Origin: Motiliproteus sp. SC1-56 | Lineage (GTDB): Bacteria > Pseudomonadota > Gammaproteobacteria > Pseudomonadales > Balneatricaceae | Assembly: GCF_017309075.1 (NCBI RefSeq) | Contig: NZ_JAEMGS010000011.1 | Coordinates: forward strand, 84,624-148,623 | Length of the DNA stretch: 64,000 nt | Direction of reading: 5' to 3' | Part shown: one piece after another, positions 57,470 through 64,000 of the stretch | Layout: each line of letters begins with the position of its first letter | Numbering within the stretch: position 1 is the first letter of the stretch | Notes under the pieces: generated by a model | What the model was told of the DNA's origin: nothing | Databases searched by the model: none | The model's input: only the letters and a program-made list of their open reading frames with translations | Position numbers and translations under genes: made by a program

Positions 57470-60079
57470 TTACGCGTTGCCTTCCAGAAAGTCCTGGGCA
57501 AAGCGCTGCAGAACGCCGCCGGCGGCGTGAACCACCACCTCCTCGGCGGTATCCAGGCGACAGGTGACGGGAATCTCCACCTGCTCGCCGTTGCGGCGGG
57601 TCATAACCACGGTCATGTCGCAACGGGGGCTGATCTCACCGACCACGTCGAAGGTTTCAGTACCGTCGATGCCGTAGGTGTGGCGGGTATCGCCCTCCTT
57701 GAACTGCAACGGCAGCACGCCCATACCCACCAGATTGGTGCGGTGAATCCGCTCGAAGCCCTCGGCAACGATGGTTTCCACACCCGCCAGGCGAACCCCT
57801 TTGGCGGCCCAGTCACGGGATGAGCCCTGGCCGTAGTCGGCCCCGGCGATGATGATCAGCGGCTGCTTGCGCTCCATGTAGGTTTCAATTGCTTCCCACA
57901 TGCGGCTCTCAACACCTTCCGGCTCGATCCGCGCCAGTGAGCCCTGCTTCACCTCACCGCTTTCGTCCCGCACCATCTCGTTGAGCAGTTTCGGGTTGGC
58001 GAAGGTTGCGCGCTGGGCCGTCAGGTGGTCACCCCTGTGGGTGGCGTAGGAGTTGTAATCCTCAGGCGCCAGGCCCATCTTGCCGCAGTATTCGCCCGCC
58101 GCGCTGTCTGGCAGGATCGCATTGGACGGCGATAGGTGATCGGTGGTGATGTTGTCACCCAGCACCGCCAGCGGACGCATGCCCTTCATGGTGCGCTCAC
58201 CCGCCAGGGCACCTTCCCAGTAAGGAGGACGGCGGATGTAGGTGGTCTGGGGGCGCCAATCGTAGAGGGGGCTCGGCGCCTTCTCCACATCCCCAAGATC
58301 GAACATCGGAATGTAAACCTGGTTGAACTGCTCCGGCTTCACGCTCTTGGCAACCAGGGCATCGATCTCTTCGTCGCTCGGCCACAGGTCCTTGAGGGTA
58401 ATGGGATTGCCGTTGCCGTCAGTGCCCAGCACATCCTGCTCGATATCGAAACGGACGGTGCCGGCCAAGGCGTAGGCCACCACCAGCGGCGGGGATGCCA
58501 GGAACGCCTGCTTGGCGTAGGGGTGAATCCGGCCGTCGAAATTACGGTTACCGGACAGCACGGCGGTGGCGTACAGGTCGCGATCGATGATCTCCTGCTG
58601 GATCTTGGGATCCAGGGCACCGGACATGCCGTTACAGGTGGTACAGGCGTATCCGACAATGCCGAAGCCCAGTTTTTCCAGTTCCGGCAGCAGCCCGGCT
58701 TCTTCCAGATACAGCTTGGCCACCTTGGAGCCGGGTGCAAAGGAGGTCTTCACCCAGGGCTTGCGAACCAGTCCCAGCTCGTTGGCTTTTTTGGCGACCA
58801 AACCGGCAGCCACCACGTTGCGGGGGTTGGAGGTGTTGGTGCAGCTGGTGATCGCGGCGATGATCACAGCGCCGTCGGGCATCAAGCCTTCGGCCTCTTC
58901 GGCCTTGGCCGCGGCCAGCTTGGCTTCGTCGGCAATACCGCGCTCCTTCAGAGCGCTGGTCGGCAGACGGCGGTGCGGGTTTGAAGGCCCCGCCATGTTG
59001 CGAACCACGGAGGACAGGTCAAACTCCAGCACCCGCGGGTACTCGGCTTCAACCAGGTCATCCGCCCACAGGCCGGTCTGCTTGGCGTACTGTTCCACCA
59101 GCGCTACCTGCTCGGGCTCACGACCCGTAAGCTTCAGGTAGTCGAGGGTCTGCTGGTCGATATAGAACATACCGGCCGAAGCGCCGTACTCCGGAGTCAT
59201 GTTGGAGATGGTGGCGCGGTCTCCGATGGACAGGGACGCGGCACCAGGACCGAAGAACTCCAGGTAGGCGGAAACCACCTTCTCGTTGCGCAGGAACTCG
59301 GTCATCGCCAGGGCGATATCGGTGGCGGTGATGCCGGGCTTGCGCTCACCGACGATCCTGACGCCGATGATCTCGGGCAGGCGCATCATGGAAGGACGCC
59401 CCAGCATCACGGTTTCAGCTTCCAGGCCGCCGACCCCGATGGCGATGACGCCCAGCGCATCCACGTGCGGGGTGTGGCTGTCGGTACCCACGCAAGTATC
59501 GGGGAAGGCAACGCCGTCCCGAGCCTGGATCACCGGCGACATCTTCTCCAGGTTGATCTGGTGCATGATGCCGTTACCGGCGGGGATCACGTCAACGTTA
59601 TCGAACGCAGTCCGACACCAGTTGATGAAGTGAAAGCGGTCATCGTTGCGGCGATCTTCAATATCGCGGTTTTTCTGGAAGGCGTCGGGATCGAAGCCAG
59701 GGGCTTCAACGGCCAGGGAGTGGTCAACGATCAGCTGAGTCGGGACCACCGGGTTGACCTTGGCTGGGTCACCGCCCTGCTCGGCGATAGCGTCACGCAG
59801 GCCCGCCAGGTCGACCAGCGCGGTCTGACCCAGGATGTCATGGCAGACAACGCGCGCAGGGTACCAGGGGAAATCCAGCTCCTGCTTGCCCTCGATGATC
59901 TGCTTGAGGGAGTCGGTCAGGGCGTCCGGTTCGCAGCGACGCACCAGCTGCTCAGCCAGTACCCGGGAGGTATAGTTCAGTTTTGCGTAAGCGCCGGACT
60001 GGATCGCTTCGACGGCTTCACGGGTGTCGTAGTAGTCCAACCCCGTGCCCGGCAACGTTTTGCGGTATTCGGTATTCAT
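57470..60079 (-). CDS. acnD: Fe/S-dependent 2-methylisocitrate dehydratase AcnD
   Basis: AcnD dehydrates 2-methylcitrate to trans-2-methylaconitate, substituting for PrpD when PrpF is present. The 869-residue protein is an aconitase: VGTDSHTPHVDALGVIAIGV, the cluster cysteines in IAAITSCTNTSNPRNV and VGYACTTCNGMSG, and the swivel-domain signature IIIAGADYGQGSSRDWAAKG (arginine and serine in the active site). It lies 59 bp after prpC. The neighbouring prpF distinguishes it from AcnA. Confidence 0.96.
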   Translation of the reverse strand: MNTEYRKTLPGTGLDYYDTREAVEAIQSGAYAKLNYTSRVLAEQLVRRCEPDALTDSLKQIIEGKQELDFPWYPARVVCHDILGQTALVDLAGLRDAIAEQGGDPAKVNPVVPTQLIVDHSLAVEAPGFDPDAFQKNRDIEDRRNDDRFHFINWCRTAFDNVDVIPAGNGIMHQINLEKMSPVIQARDGVAFPDTCVGTDSHTPHVDALGVIAIGVGGLEAETVMLGRPSMMRLPEIIGVRIVGERKPGITATDIALAMTEFLRNEKVVSAYLEFFGPGAASLSIGDRATISNMTPEYGASAGMFYIDQQTLDYLKLTGREPEQVALVEQYAKQTGLWADDLVEAEYPRVLEFDLSSVVRNMAGPSNPHRRLPTSALKERGIADEAKLAAAKAEEAEGLMPDGAVIIAAITSCTNTSNPRNVVAAGLVAKKANELGLVRKPWVKTSFAPGSKVAKLYLEEAGLLPELEKLGFGIVGYACTTCNGMSGALDPKIQQEIIDRDLYATAVLSGNRNFDGRIHPYAKQAFLASPPLVVAYALAGTVRFDIEQDVLGTDGNGNPITLKDLWPSDEEIDALVAKSVKPEQFNQVYIPMFDLGDVEKAPSPLYDWRPQTTYIRRPPYWEGALAGERTMKGMRPLAVLGDNITTDHLSPSNAILPDSAAGEYCGKMGLAPEDYNSYATHRGDHLTAQRATFANPKLLNEMVRDESGEVKQGSLARIEPEGVESRMWEAIETYMERKQPLIIIAGADYGQGSSRDWAAKGVRLAGVETIVAEGFERIHRTNLVGMGVLPLQFKEGDTRHTYGIDGTETFDVVGEISPRCDMTVVMTRRNGEQVEIPVTCRLDTAEEVVVHAAGGVLQRFAQDFLEGNA

Positions 60080-60108
60080 GGCTTACTCCAGGGAGCAAAG
60101 TGAAGGTC

Positions 60109-60129
60109 GGTGCGGCCGCGGGCCGCACC
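60109..60129 (-). other. GC-rich intercistronic hairpin, prpC-acnD
   Basis: A perfect 9-bp stem GGTGCGGCC / GGCCGCACC with loop GCG fills the middle of the 59-bp gap. No T-run follows, so it is more likely an mRNA stability or processing element than a terminator. Confidence 0.7.
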
Positions 60130-60138
60130 GTAACAGGC

Positions 60139-61269
60139 TTAGTCGCGCTCTTCGATGGGCACCCAGGTGCTGCTCTCGGGGCCAACGTAATCGGCGCTGG
60201 GGCGAATGATGCGGTTGTCCGCACGCTGCTCGAACACGTGGGCGGCCCAGCCGGTCAGGCGTGAGCAGACAAAGATCGGCGTGAACAGCTTGGTGGGAAT
60301 GCCCATGAAGTGGTAAGCGGACGCGTGGAAGAAGTCGGCGTTGCAGAACAGTTTCTTCTCGCGCCACATGACCTCTTCGCAACGGACGGAAACGGGGTAC
60401 AGGACGTCGTCGCCCACGTCTTCGGCCAGTTTGCGGGACCAACCCTTGATGACGGCATTACGCGGGTCGGACTCGCGGTAGATGGCGTGTCCGAAGCCCA
60501 TCACCTTCTCCTTGCGCTCCAGCTTGCCCAGCAGCTCGCGCTCGGCTTCGTCCGGGGAAGTCCAGTTCTCGATCATCTCCATGGCCGCCTCGTTGGCGCC
60601 GCCGTGCAGCGGGCCGCGCAGGGAGCCGATGGCGCCGGTGACGCAGGAGTGGATGTCAGAGAGGGTCGAGGCACACACCCGCGCAGTGAAGGTGGAGGCA
60701 TTGAACTCGTGCTCGGCGTAGAGGATCAGCGAGACATTCATCACCTTGGCGTGCAGTTCGCTGGGCTTTTCACCCTTGAGCAGGTGCAGGAAGTGGCCGC
60801 CAATGGAGTCGTCATCGGTCTCGGTCTCGATGCGAACGCCGTCATGGCTGAAGCGGTACCAGTAATTGATGATGGAGGGGAAAACCGCCAGCATGCGATC
60901 GACCTTGTCTTCCTGCTCGCTGAAGTCCTGTTCGGTCTCGAGGTTGCCCAGCATGGAGCAGCCGGTACGCATCACATCCATGGGGTGGGCGGAGGCGGGA
61001 ATCTGCTCCAGCACCGTCTTGAGGGCGTCGGGCAGGCCGCGCAGAGTCTTCAGCTTGGCAACGTAGGCGTCCAGCTCGGACTGGTTGGGCAGTTTACCCT
61101 TGAGCAGCAGGTAGGCCACTTCTTCAAAGCTCGCCTTCTCGGCCAGCTCCACCATGTCATAGCCACGGTACGTGAGGCCGGCACCGGTCTTACCCACGGT
61201 GCACAGGGCGGTAGTACCAGCGGACTGGCCACGCAGGCCAGCACCGCCCAGTTTCTTCGCGTCTGACAT
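60139..61269 (-). CDS. prpC: 2-methylcitrate synthase
   Basis: PrpC condenses propionyl-CoA with oxaloacetate to 2-methylcitrate. The 376-residue citrate-synthase-fold protein has LRGQSAGTTALCTVGKTGAG at the N-terminus, GPLHGGANEAAMEMIENW (first catalytic His), VMGFGHAIYRESDPRNAVIK (second His) and the catalytic Asp region near FFHASAYHFMGIPTKLFTPI. The sequence type and the prpB/acnD/prpF neighbours assign it to PrpC rather than GltA. Confidence 0.96.
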   Translation of the reverse strand: MSDAKKLGGAGLRGQSAGTTALCTVGKTGAGLTYRGYDMVELAEKASFEEVAYLLLKGKLPNQSELDAYVAKLKTLRGLPDALKTVLEQIPASAHPMDVMRTGCSMLGNLETEQDFSEQEDKVDRMLAVFPSIINYWYRFSHDGVRIETETDDDSIGGHFLHLLKGEKPSELHAKVMNVSLILYAEHEFNASTFTARVCASTLSDIHSCVTGAIGSLRGPLHGGANEAAMEMIENWTSPDEAERELLGKLERKEKVMGFGHAIYRESDPRNAVIKGWSRKLAEDVGDDVLYPVSVRCEEVMWREKKLFCNADFFHASAYHFMGIPTKLFTPIFVCSRLTGWAAHVFEQRADNRIIRPSADYVGPESSTWVPIEERD

Positions 61270-61304
61270 AACAAACTCCTATCAGGTTTTTCGAGTTATT
61301 GCGC

Positions 61305-61322
61305 TGGGGCCCGCAGGCCCCA
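61305..61322 (-). other. GC-rich intercistronic hairpin, prpB-prpC
   Basis: A perfect 7-bp stem TGGGGCC / GGCCCCA with a 4-base loop lies 15 bases past the prpB stop, in the 67-bp gap before prpC. It has no adjacent T-run. The loop sequence (CGCA on the plus strand) is the same as in the hairpin after acnD. Confidence 0.7.
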
Positions 61323-61336
61323 CCTGTATCATCGTT

Positions 61337-62227
61337 TTACTTGTTTTTACCTTCGGCAAAGAGCTGGTCCAGCTTCTGCTCGAAATCGTGGTAGTTGAGG
61401 AAATCGTACAGTTCCATGCGGGTCTGCATCAGGTCCACCACGTCTTTCTGGTCGCCCTTGGACAGGATGTTCTCGTACACTGCCAGGGCCGCTTTGTTGG
61501 CTGCCCGGAAGGCGCTCAAGGGATAGAGCACCATGGAACACCCGGCCTCGGCCAGCTCGTTCTTGTTGAACAGCGGTGTGGCGCCGAACTCGGTGATGTT
61601 GGCCAGCAGCGGAGCGTCGATCTTGGAGCTGAACGCTTTGTAATCTTCCAGGGTGTGAACCGCTTCGGCGAAGATGCCGTCGGCGCCGGCCTCGATGCAG
61701 GCCTGGGCCCGTTCGACGGCGGCGTCCAGCCCTTCCATCTGGAAGGCGTCGGTGCGGGCGATGATGAAGAAATCGTCGTCAGTACGACCGTCAACGGCGG
61801 CCTTTACCCGGTCAACCATCTCTTCCAGGGAGACAATCTCCTTGTTAGGACGATGGCCGCAACGCTTCTGAGCCACCTGGTCTTCCATGTGGATCGCGCC
61901 GGCGCCAGCCTTGATCATCTCCTTAACGGTGCGGGAAATATTGAAGGCGCCGCCCCAGCCGGTATCAATGTCCACCAGCAGCGGGGTCTCCACGGCGCTG
62001 CTGATCCGGCGCACATCCTCAAGGACATCGTTCATGGTGGTCATGCCGAGGTCCGGCAGACCGTAGGAGTGGTTGGCGACACCGCCACCGGACAGGTAGA
62101 TCGCCTGGTGACCGACGCGCTCGGCCATCAGCGCATGGTAGGCGTTAGTGGTGCCGACAATCTGCAGTGGGTGGTTCTCGGCCAGCGCCTTGCGAAAGCG
62201 TCCGCCTGCGGTCAATTTCTGTACCAT
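61337..62227 (-). CDS. prpB: 2-methylisocitrate lyase
   Basis: PrpB splits 2-methylisocitrate into pyruvate and succinate. The 296-residue TIM barrel has [40 protein letters not shown] (Mg-binding Asp residues), [20 protein letters not shown] with the catalytic cysteine in KRCGH, and [18 protein letters not shown]. It begins 13 bp after gntR. Confidence 0.97.
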   Translation of the reverse strand: MVQKLTAGGRFRKALAENHPLQIVGTTNAYHALMAERVGHQAIYLSGGGVANHSYGLPDLGMTTMNDVLEDVRRISSAVETPLLVDIDTGWGGAFNISRTVKEMIKAGAGAIHMEDQVAQKRCGHRPNKEIVSLEEMVDRVKAAVDGRTDDDFFIIARTDAFQMEGLDAAVERAQACIEAGADGIFAEAVHTLEDYKAFSSKIDAPLLANITEFGATPLFNKNELAEAGCSMVLYPLSAFRAANKAALAVYENILSKGDQKDVVDLMQTRMELYDFLNYHDFEQKLDQLFAEGKNK

Positions 62228-62240
62228 GACGTATCCTCTT

Positions 62241-62942
62241 TTATTGCTCTGTGGTTGTTTGCTTGAGCTTGCGCTCGATGTTCTTGCGCGCCGCGCTGAT
62301 ATGGCGGCGCATCAGCATCTCGGCCAGTTCGCCGTCCCGGTTGGCAATCGCTTCCACGATATGCCGGTGCTCGGCGAGAGCCCGCACCGGACGCGAGCTG
62401 GAGAGACTGAACTGGTAGCGGTACATCCGCACCAAATGATAAAGCTCTCCACCAAGAAGCTCTTTCAACTTCCTGTTTTTACTGCCCTGAACAATGCGGT
62501 AGTGGAAATCCAAGTCACCCTCTTTCTGGAAGTACGCACGCCCTTCCGTCTCTTCCAGATTCTGCTCGTGCTCGTCCAGCAGGTTGCGCAGGCTCTGAAT
62601 TTCCTCCGGGGTCATGCTCTGGGCCGCAAGCCGACAAGCCATTCCCTCCATTGCTTCGCGCACGTGGTAGATCTCGATCAGCTCCTCCATGGAGAGCGAC
62701 ACCACCCGGGCGCCCACGTGGGGAATCCGCACCACCAGGCGCAACCCTTCGAGCCGCCGAATCGCTTCGCGCAGCGGCCCCCGACTGATACCGTAGGTGC
62801 GGGCCAGTTCCGGCTCGCTGATCTTCTGCCCCGGCGGAATGTCGCCGACGATAATCGCGGTGACAATCTCCTGGCAAACCCGGTCGGCCAGGGTCCGGGA
62901 TTCGGGCTGTTCTTGTTGCAGAGCTGAAATCGGTGAACTCAT
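62241..62942 (-). CDS. GntR-family (FCD) regulator of the prp operon
   Basis: This 233-residue regulator is first in gntR-prpB-prpC-acnD-prpF. The winged helix (about 18-80) has [40 protein letters not shown] and [20 protein letters not shown]. The C-terminal all-helical FCD domain (about 95-225) has [36 protein letters not shown] and [20 protein letters not shown] with metal/ligand histidines. The ligand is expected to be a methylcitrate-cycle intermediate. The ATG has no clear ribosome-binding site. Two identical palindromes lie upstream. Confidence 0.93.
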   Translation of the reverse strand: MSSPISALQQEQPESRTLADRVCQEIVTAIIVGDIPPGQKISEPELARTYGISRGPLREAIRRLEGLRLVVRIPHVGARVVSLSMEELIEIYHVREAMEGMACRLAAQSMTPEEIQSLRNLLDEHEQNLEETEGRAYFQKEGDLDFHYRIVQGSKNRKLKELLGGELYHLVRMYRYQFSLSSSRPVRALAEHRHIVEAIANRDGELAEMLMRRHISAARKNIERKLKQTTTEQ

Positions 62943-62951
62943 GGGGAGCAG

Positions 62952-62963
62952 ATTGTCGACAAT
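62952..62963. promoter_or_regulatory. Candidate GntR operator 1
   Basis: The 12-bp perfect palindrome ATTGTCGACAAT lies 9 bases upstream of the gntR ATG. It fits the FadR-subfamily pattern (TNGTNNNACNA). An identical copy is found 61 bp upstream. Confidence 0.8.
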
Positions 62964-62978
62964 GTGATTTGGAGGACC

Positions 62979-63007
62979 ACCTTAACGCCGGCCCAAAACA
63001 GCGTCAA
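62979..63007 (-). promoter_or_regulatory. Candidate promoter of gntR-prpBC-acnD-prpF
   Basis: On the minus strand TTGACG (complement of 63002-63007), 17 bases, then TAAGGT (complement of 62979-62984). It lies between the two operators, so bound regulator would cover both sides. The -10 is weak. Confidence 0.45.
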
Positions 63008-63012
63008 CCAGG

Positions 63013-63024
63013 ATTGTCGACAAT
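63013..63024. promoter_or_regulatory. Candidate GntR operator 2
   Basis: This is a second exact copy of ATTGTCGACAAT, just upstream of the -35 of the candidate promoter. The 61-bp spacing is close to six helical turns. Confidence 0.8.
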
Positions 63025-63196
63025 TTGCCAAAACCTAGACAAAAGTATACGGGTATTCCCTCTATGGCCCCGGTCGGAACCATCTTGGGTATAGAAGGCA
63101 GGCGCCCGCTAAAAAGAGGGTTTTCTGGAAGCATCCAGAGGAGAGAGGGAACCATCGAGGCCAACCGGGCAAAACGCCCGGCCCAGGAGAAAAACC

Positions 63197-63207
63197 GTCG
63201 CTAGCCC
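63197..63207 (+). repeat. Left direct repeat (putative target duplication)
   Basis: GTCGCTAGCCC is repeated exactly at 63866-63876, each copy abutting the outer end of an inverted repeat. Confidence 0.8.
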
Positions 63208-63244
63208 AAGCCATTCACCTTTTGTGTTGATAGATGAATGGTTT
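63208..63244. repeat. Left terminal inverted repeat with internal mirror copy
   Basis: The first ten bases AAGCCATTCA can also pair with TGAATGGTTT at 63235-63244 (one G-T pair), so the left end alone forms a hairpin. Confidence 0.6.
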
Positions 63245-63257
63245 GCTCTTTACAGGG

Positions 63258-63272
63258 GCTATGCGACATAGC
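63258..63272. promoter_or_regulatory. Short palindrome upstream of the element gene
   Basis: GCTATG-CGA-CATAGC is a perfect 6-bp inverted repeat. A possible -10 (TATAAC, 63289-63294) and a further imperfect palindrome TTGGCCA-N6-TGGCCAA (63300-63319) follow before the ATG. These may be operators; pattern only. Confidence 0.3.
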
Positions 63273-63340
63273 TGTGGGATTCGCCCTTTATAACTAGCAT
63301 TGGCCAAATATCTGGCCAACAGTGTTTGGAATGTTGTTCT

Positions 63341-63832
63341 ATGCCACTTATCAAAGAAAGCAACCATAAAGATGAAGAGTGCCTATATACAGGTGGTCAG
63401 TGCCATAGTTTCGCGATAGCGCTCCATCGGATCACAGGGTTATCTTTAGCAACCATCACAAGGAAGCATGTTGTTCCAAACAAAGATCGTTTGTTTGATG
63501 ATGAGCATAATTCCTATGAGTATGAGCATGCACATGCAGTAGTGCTTTTAAGTCCAAATCTGTATGCAGATGTCTATGGCGTGCATCGGTTTGACCCTGA
63601 GGAAGCAAAAACATGGTTTGGCTCAGTTAAGCCTTCAGATCCATTGCCTTCCATTGAGCCCTTTGGTGATGATGAAGAACTTCTGGCTTCTTTTTTTGAA
63701 GATTACGACGAAGATCAAATTGCACACGCCCTTATCGATGCCAAGGAGTGGGGGGTTGTCGATCTCCTGGAGAGGATGGTCAAGCGCATGGCTCATGCGC
63801 TTGATCATCAGAATTGCTCGCATAGCCTCTAG
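63341..63832 (+). CDS. Unrecognised 163-residue protein with possible Cys-His-Asp site
   Basis: Starts at ATG 63341; an in-frame TTG 15 bases earlier is less likely. I do not recognise a named family. Two patches stand out: YTGGQCHSFAIALHRITGLS (about 16-35, Cys21 at the start of a helix) and EHAHAVVLLSPNLYADVYGV (about 62-81, His65 and Asp77), then HRFDPEEAKTW. The Q-C, H and D order resembles papain-like or NlpC-type cysteine hydrolases, which is inference. The C-terminal third is acidic and helical. Base composition is clearly AT-richer than the rest of the window. Confidence 0.75.
   Translation: MPLIKESNHKDEECLYTGGQCHSFAIALHRITGLSLATITRKHVVPNKDRLFDDEHNSYEYEHAHAVVLLSPNLYADVYGVHRFDPEEAKTWFGSVKPSDPLPSIEPFGDDEELLASFFEDYDEDQIAHALIDAKEWGVVDLLERMVKRMAHALDHQNCSHSL
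63781..63803. repeat. Perfect 10-bp inverted repeat in the 3' end of the element gene
   Basis: CAAGCGCATG-GCT-CATGCGCTTG forms a strong hairpin within the coding sequence, encoding KRMAHALD. No T-run follows. Confidence 0.8.
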
Positions 63833-63845
63833 CCAAGACATTTAC

Positions 63846-63865
63846 ACGCAAAAGTTGAATGGCTT
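63846..63865. repeat. Right terminal inverted repeat
   Basis: ACGCAAAAGTTGAATGGCTT is the partner of 63208-63227 with two mismatches. Confidence 0.75.
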
Positions 63866-63876
63866 GTCGCTAGCCC
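63866..63876 (+). repeat. Right direct repeat (putative target duplication)
   Basis: This exact copy of 63197-63207 is adjacent to the right inverted repeat. Confidence 0.8.
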
Positions 63877-64000
63877 GCATTTTTCATGAAGGGGTAAACA
63901 GAAACGGCTGAAAGCCTTATGGTTGTTGGTGTCGAGCCTACTTCCACGCAGCTACAGCCGTGAGCAAAATGTTACCACAGTCGTTTCAGTTTTCACCCCT
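63877..64000. other. Right edge of window, no gene seen
   Basis: These 124 bases show no coding signal. The sequence around the right direct repeat (TAGCCCGCATTTTTCATGA) has the look of an insertion-sequence terminus, but I cannot confirm this without a database. Confidence 0.3.

Larger units (their letters stand above)
63208..63865. mobile_element. Putative non-autonomous transposable unit (658 bp) carrying one gene
   Basis: The ends are inverted repeats: left AAGCCATTCA-C-CTTTTG-T-GT (63208-63227) and right, read inwards, AAGCCATTCA-A-CTTTTG-C-GT (63865-63846), 18 of 20 identical. Exact 11-bp direct repeats flank them. If the inverted repeat is taken one base longer on each side, the duplication is 9 bp. 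Inside is one AT-rich gene and no transposase. The structure is that of a MITE-like or passenger element moved by a transposase encoded elsewhere. Integron cassette identity is unlikely because no attC-type GTTRRRY core is seen. Confidence 0.65.

Noticed and set aside
63208..63865. Integron gene cassette interpretation of the right-end unit
   Set aside because: I see no GTTRRRY/RYYYAAC core or attC-like arrangement; the inverted plus direct repeat layout fits transposition better.

Overview
The window is a stretch of a GC-rich (about 60%) gammaproteobacterial chromosome. The gene order points to a marine, Pseudomonas/Oceanospirillales-type bacterium: cvpA-dedD-folC-accD-trpA-trpB-trpF-truA-fimV-asd-leuBDC on one strand, then lexA-sulA-DUF6586-topA, uup, slt, and a complete 2-methylcitrate (propionate) operon. 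Almost everything is ordinary, tightly packed core genome. I saw no rRNA, tRNA or CRISPR.

Layout. 1-14165 (minus): envelope, folate, fatty-acid, Trp, Lys/Met/Thr and Leu biosynthesis genes plus the polar peptidoglycan-binding protein FimV. 14166-17750: a LysR regulator divergent from leuCDB, then a class III polyhydroxyalkanoate (PHA) synthase pair (phaE-phaC) facing the PHA regulator gene phaR. 17989-31399: MFS permease, aroC, prmB, smr, folE, a DUF4892/OmpA-like protein, a Wzy/PglL-type ligase, gpsA, an RhlB-type helicase, dinG with a glutaredoxin-like gene, and lexA-sulA. 31440-43906: DUF6586, topA, small unknowns, universal stress protein, ABC-F ATPase, Slt, MOSC protein, CheV, TatD, glutaredoxin. 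44066-52940: a second PHA synthase (class I) with a clear terminator, GST, maeB, HrpB, YbaN. 53192-54572: a small, more AT-rich accessory patch with a sulfotransferase and about 700 bp of apparently non-coding DNA. 54573-62942: YpfJ-type metallopeptidase, DUF6524 protein, and gntR-prpB-prpC-acnD-prpF.

How the genes work together. Two different PHA synthases, a PHA regulator and the propionate pathway in one window suggest a cell that stores carbon as PHA and oxidises propionyl-CoA. The lexA-sulA pair and the divergent grx-dinG pair lie on either side of two LexA boxes. The prp operon is preceded by two identical 12-bp palindromes flanking a candidate promoter. Each junction from prpB to prpF carries a GC-rich hairpin.

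Most unusual part. At the right end (63197-63876) a compact 0.66-kb AT-rich unit shows near-perfect terminal inverted repeats and flanking direct repeats. It holds one gene and no transposase. The gene encodes an unrecognised small protein with a possible Cys-His-Asp arrangement. This looks like a non-autonomous, cargo-carrying mobile unit and is the best candidate for something undescribed here.
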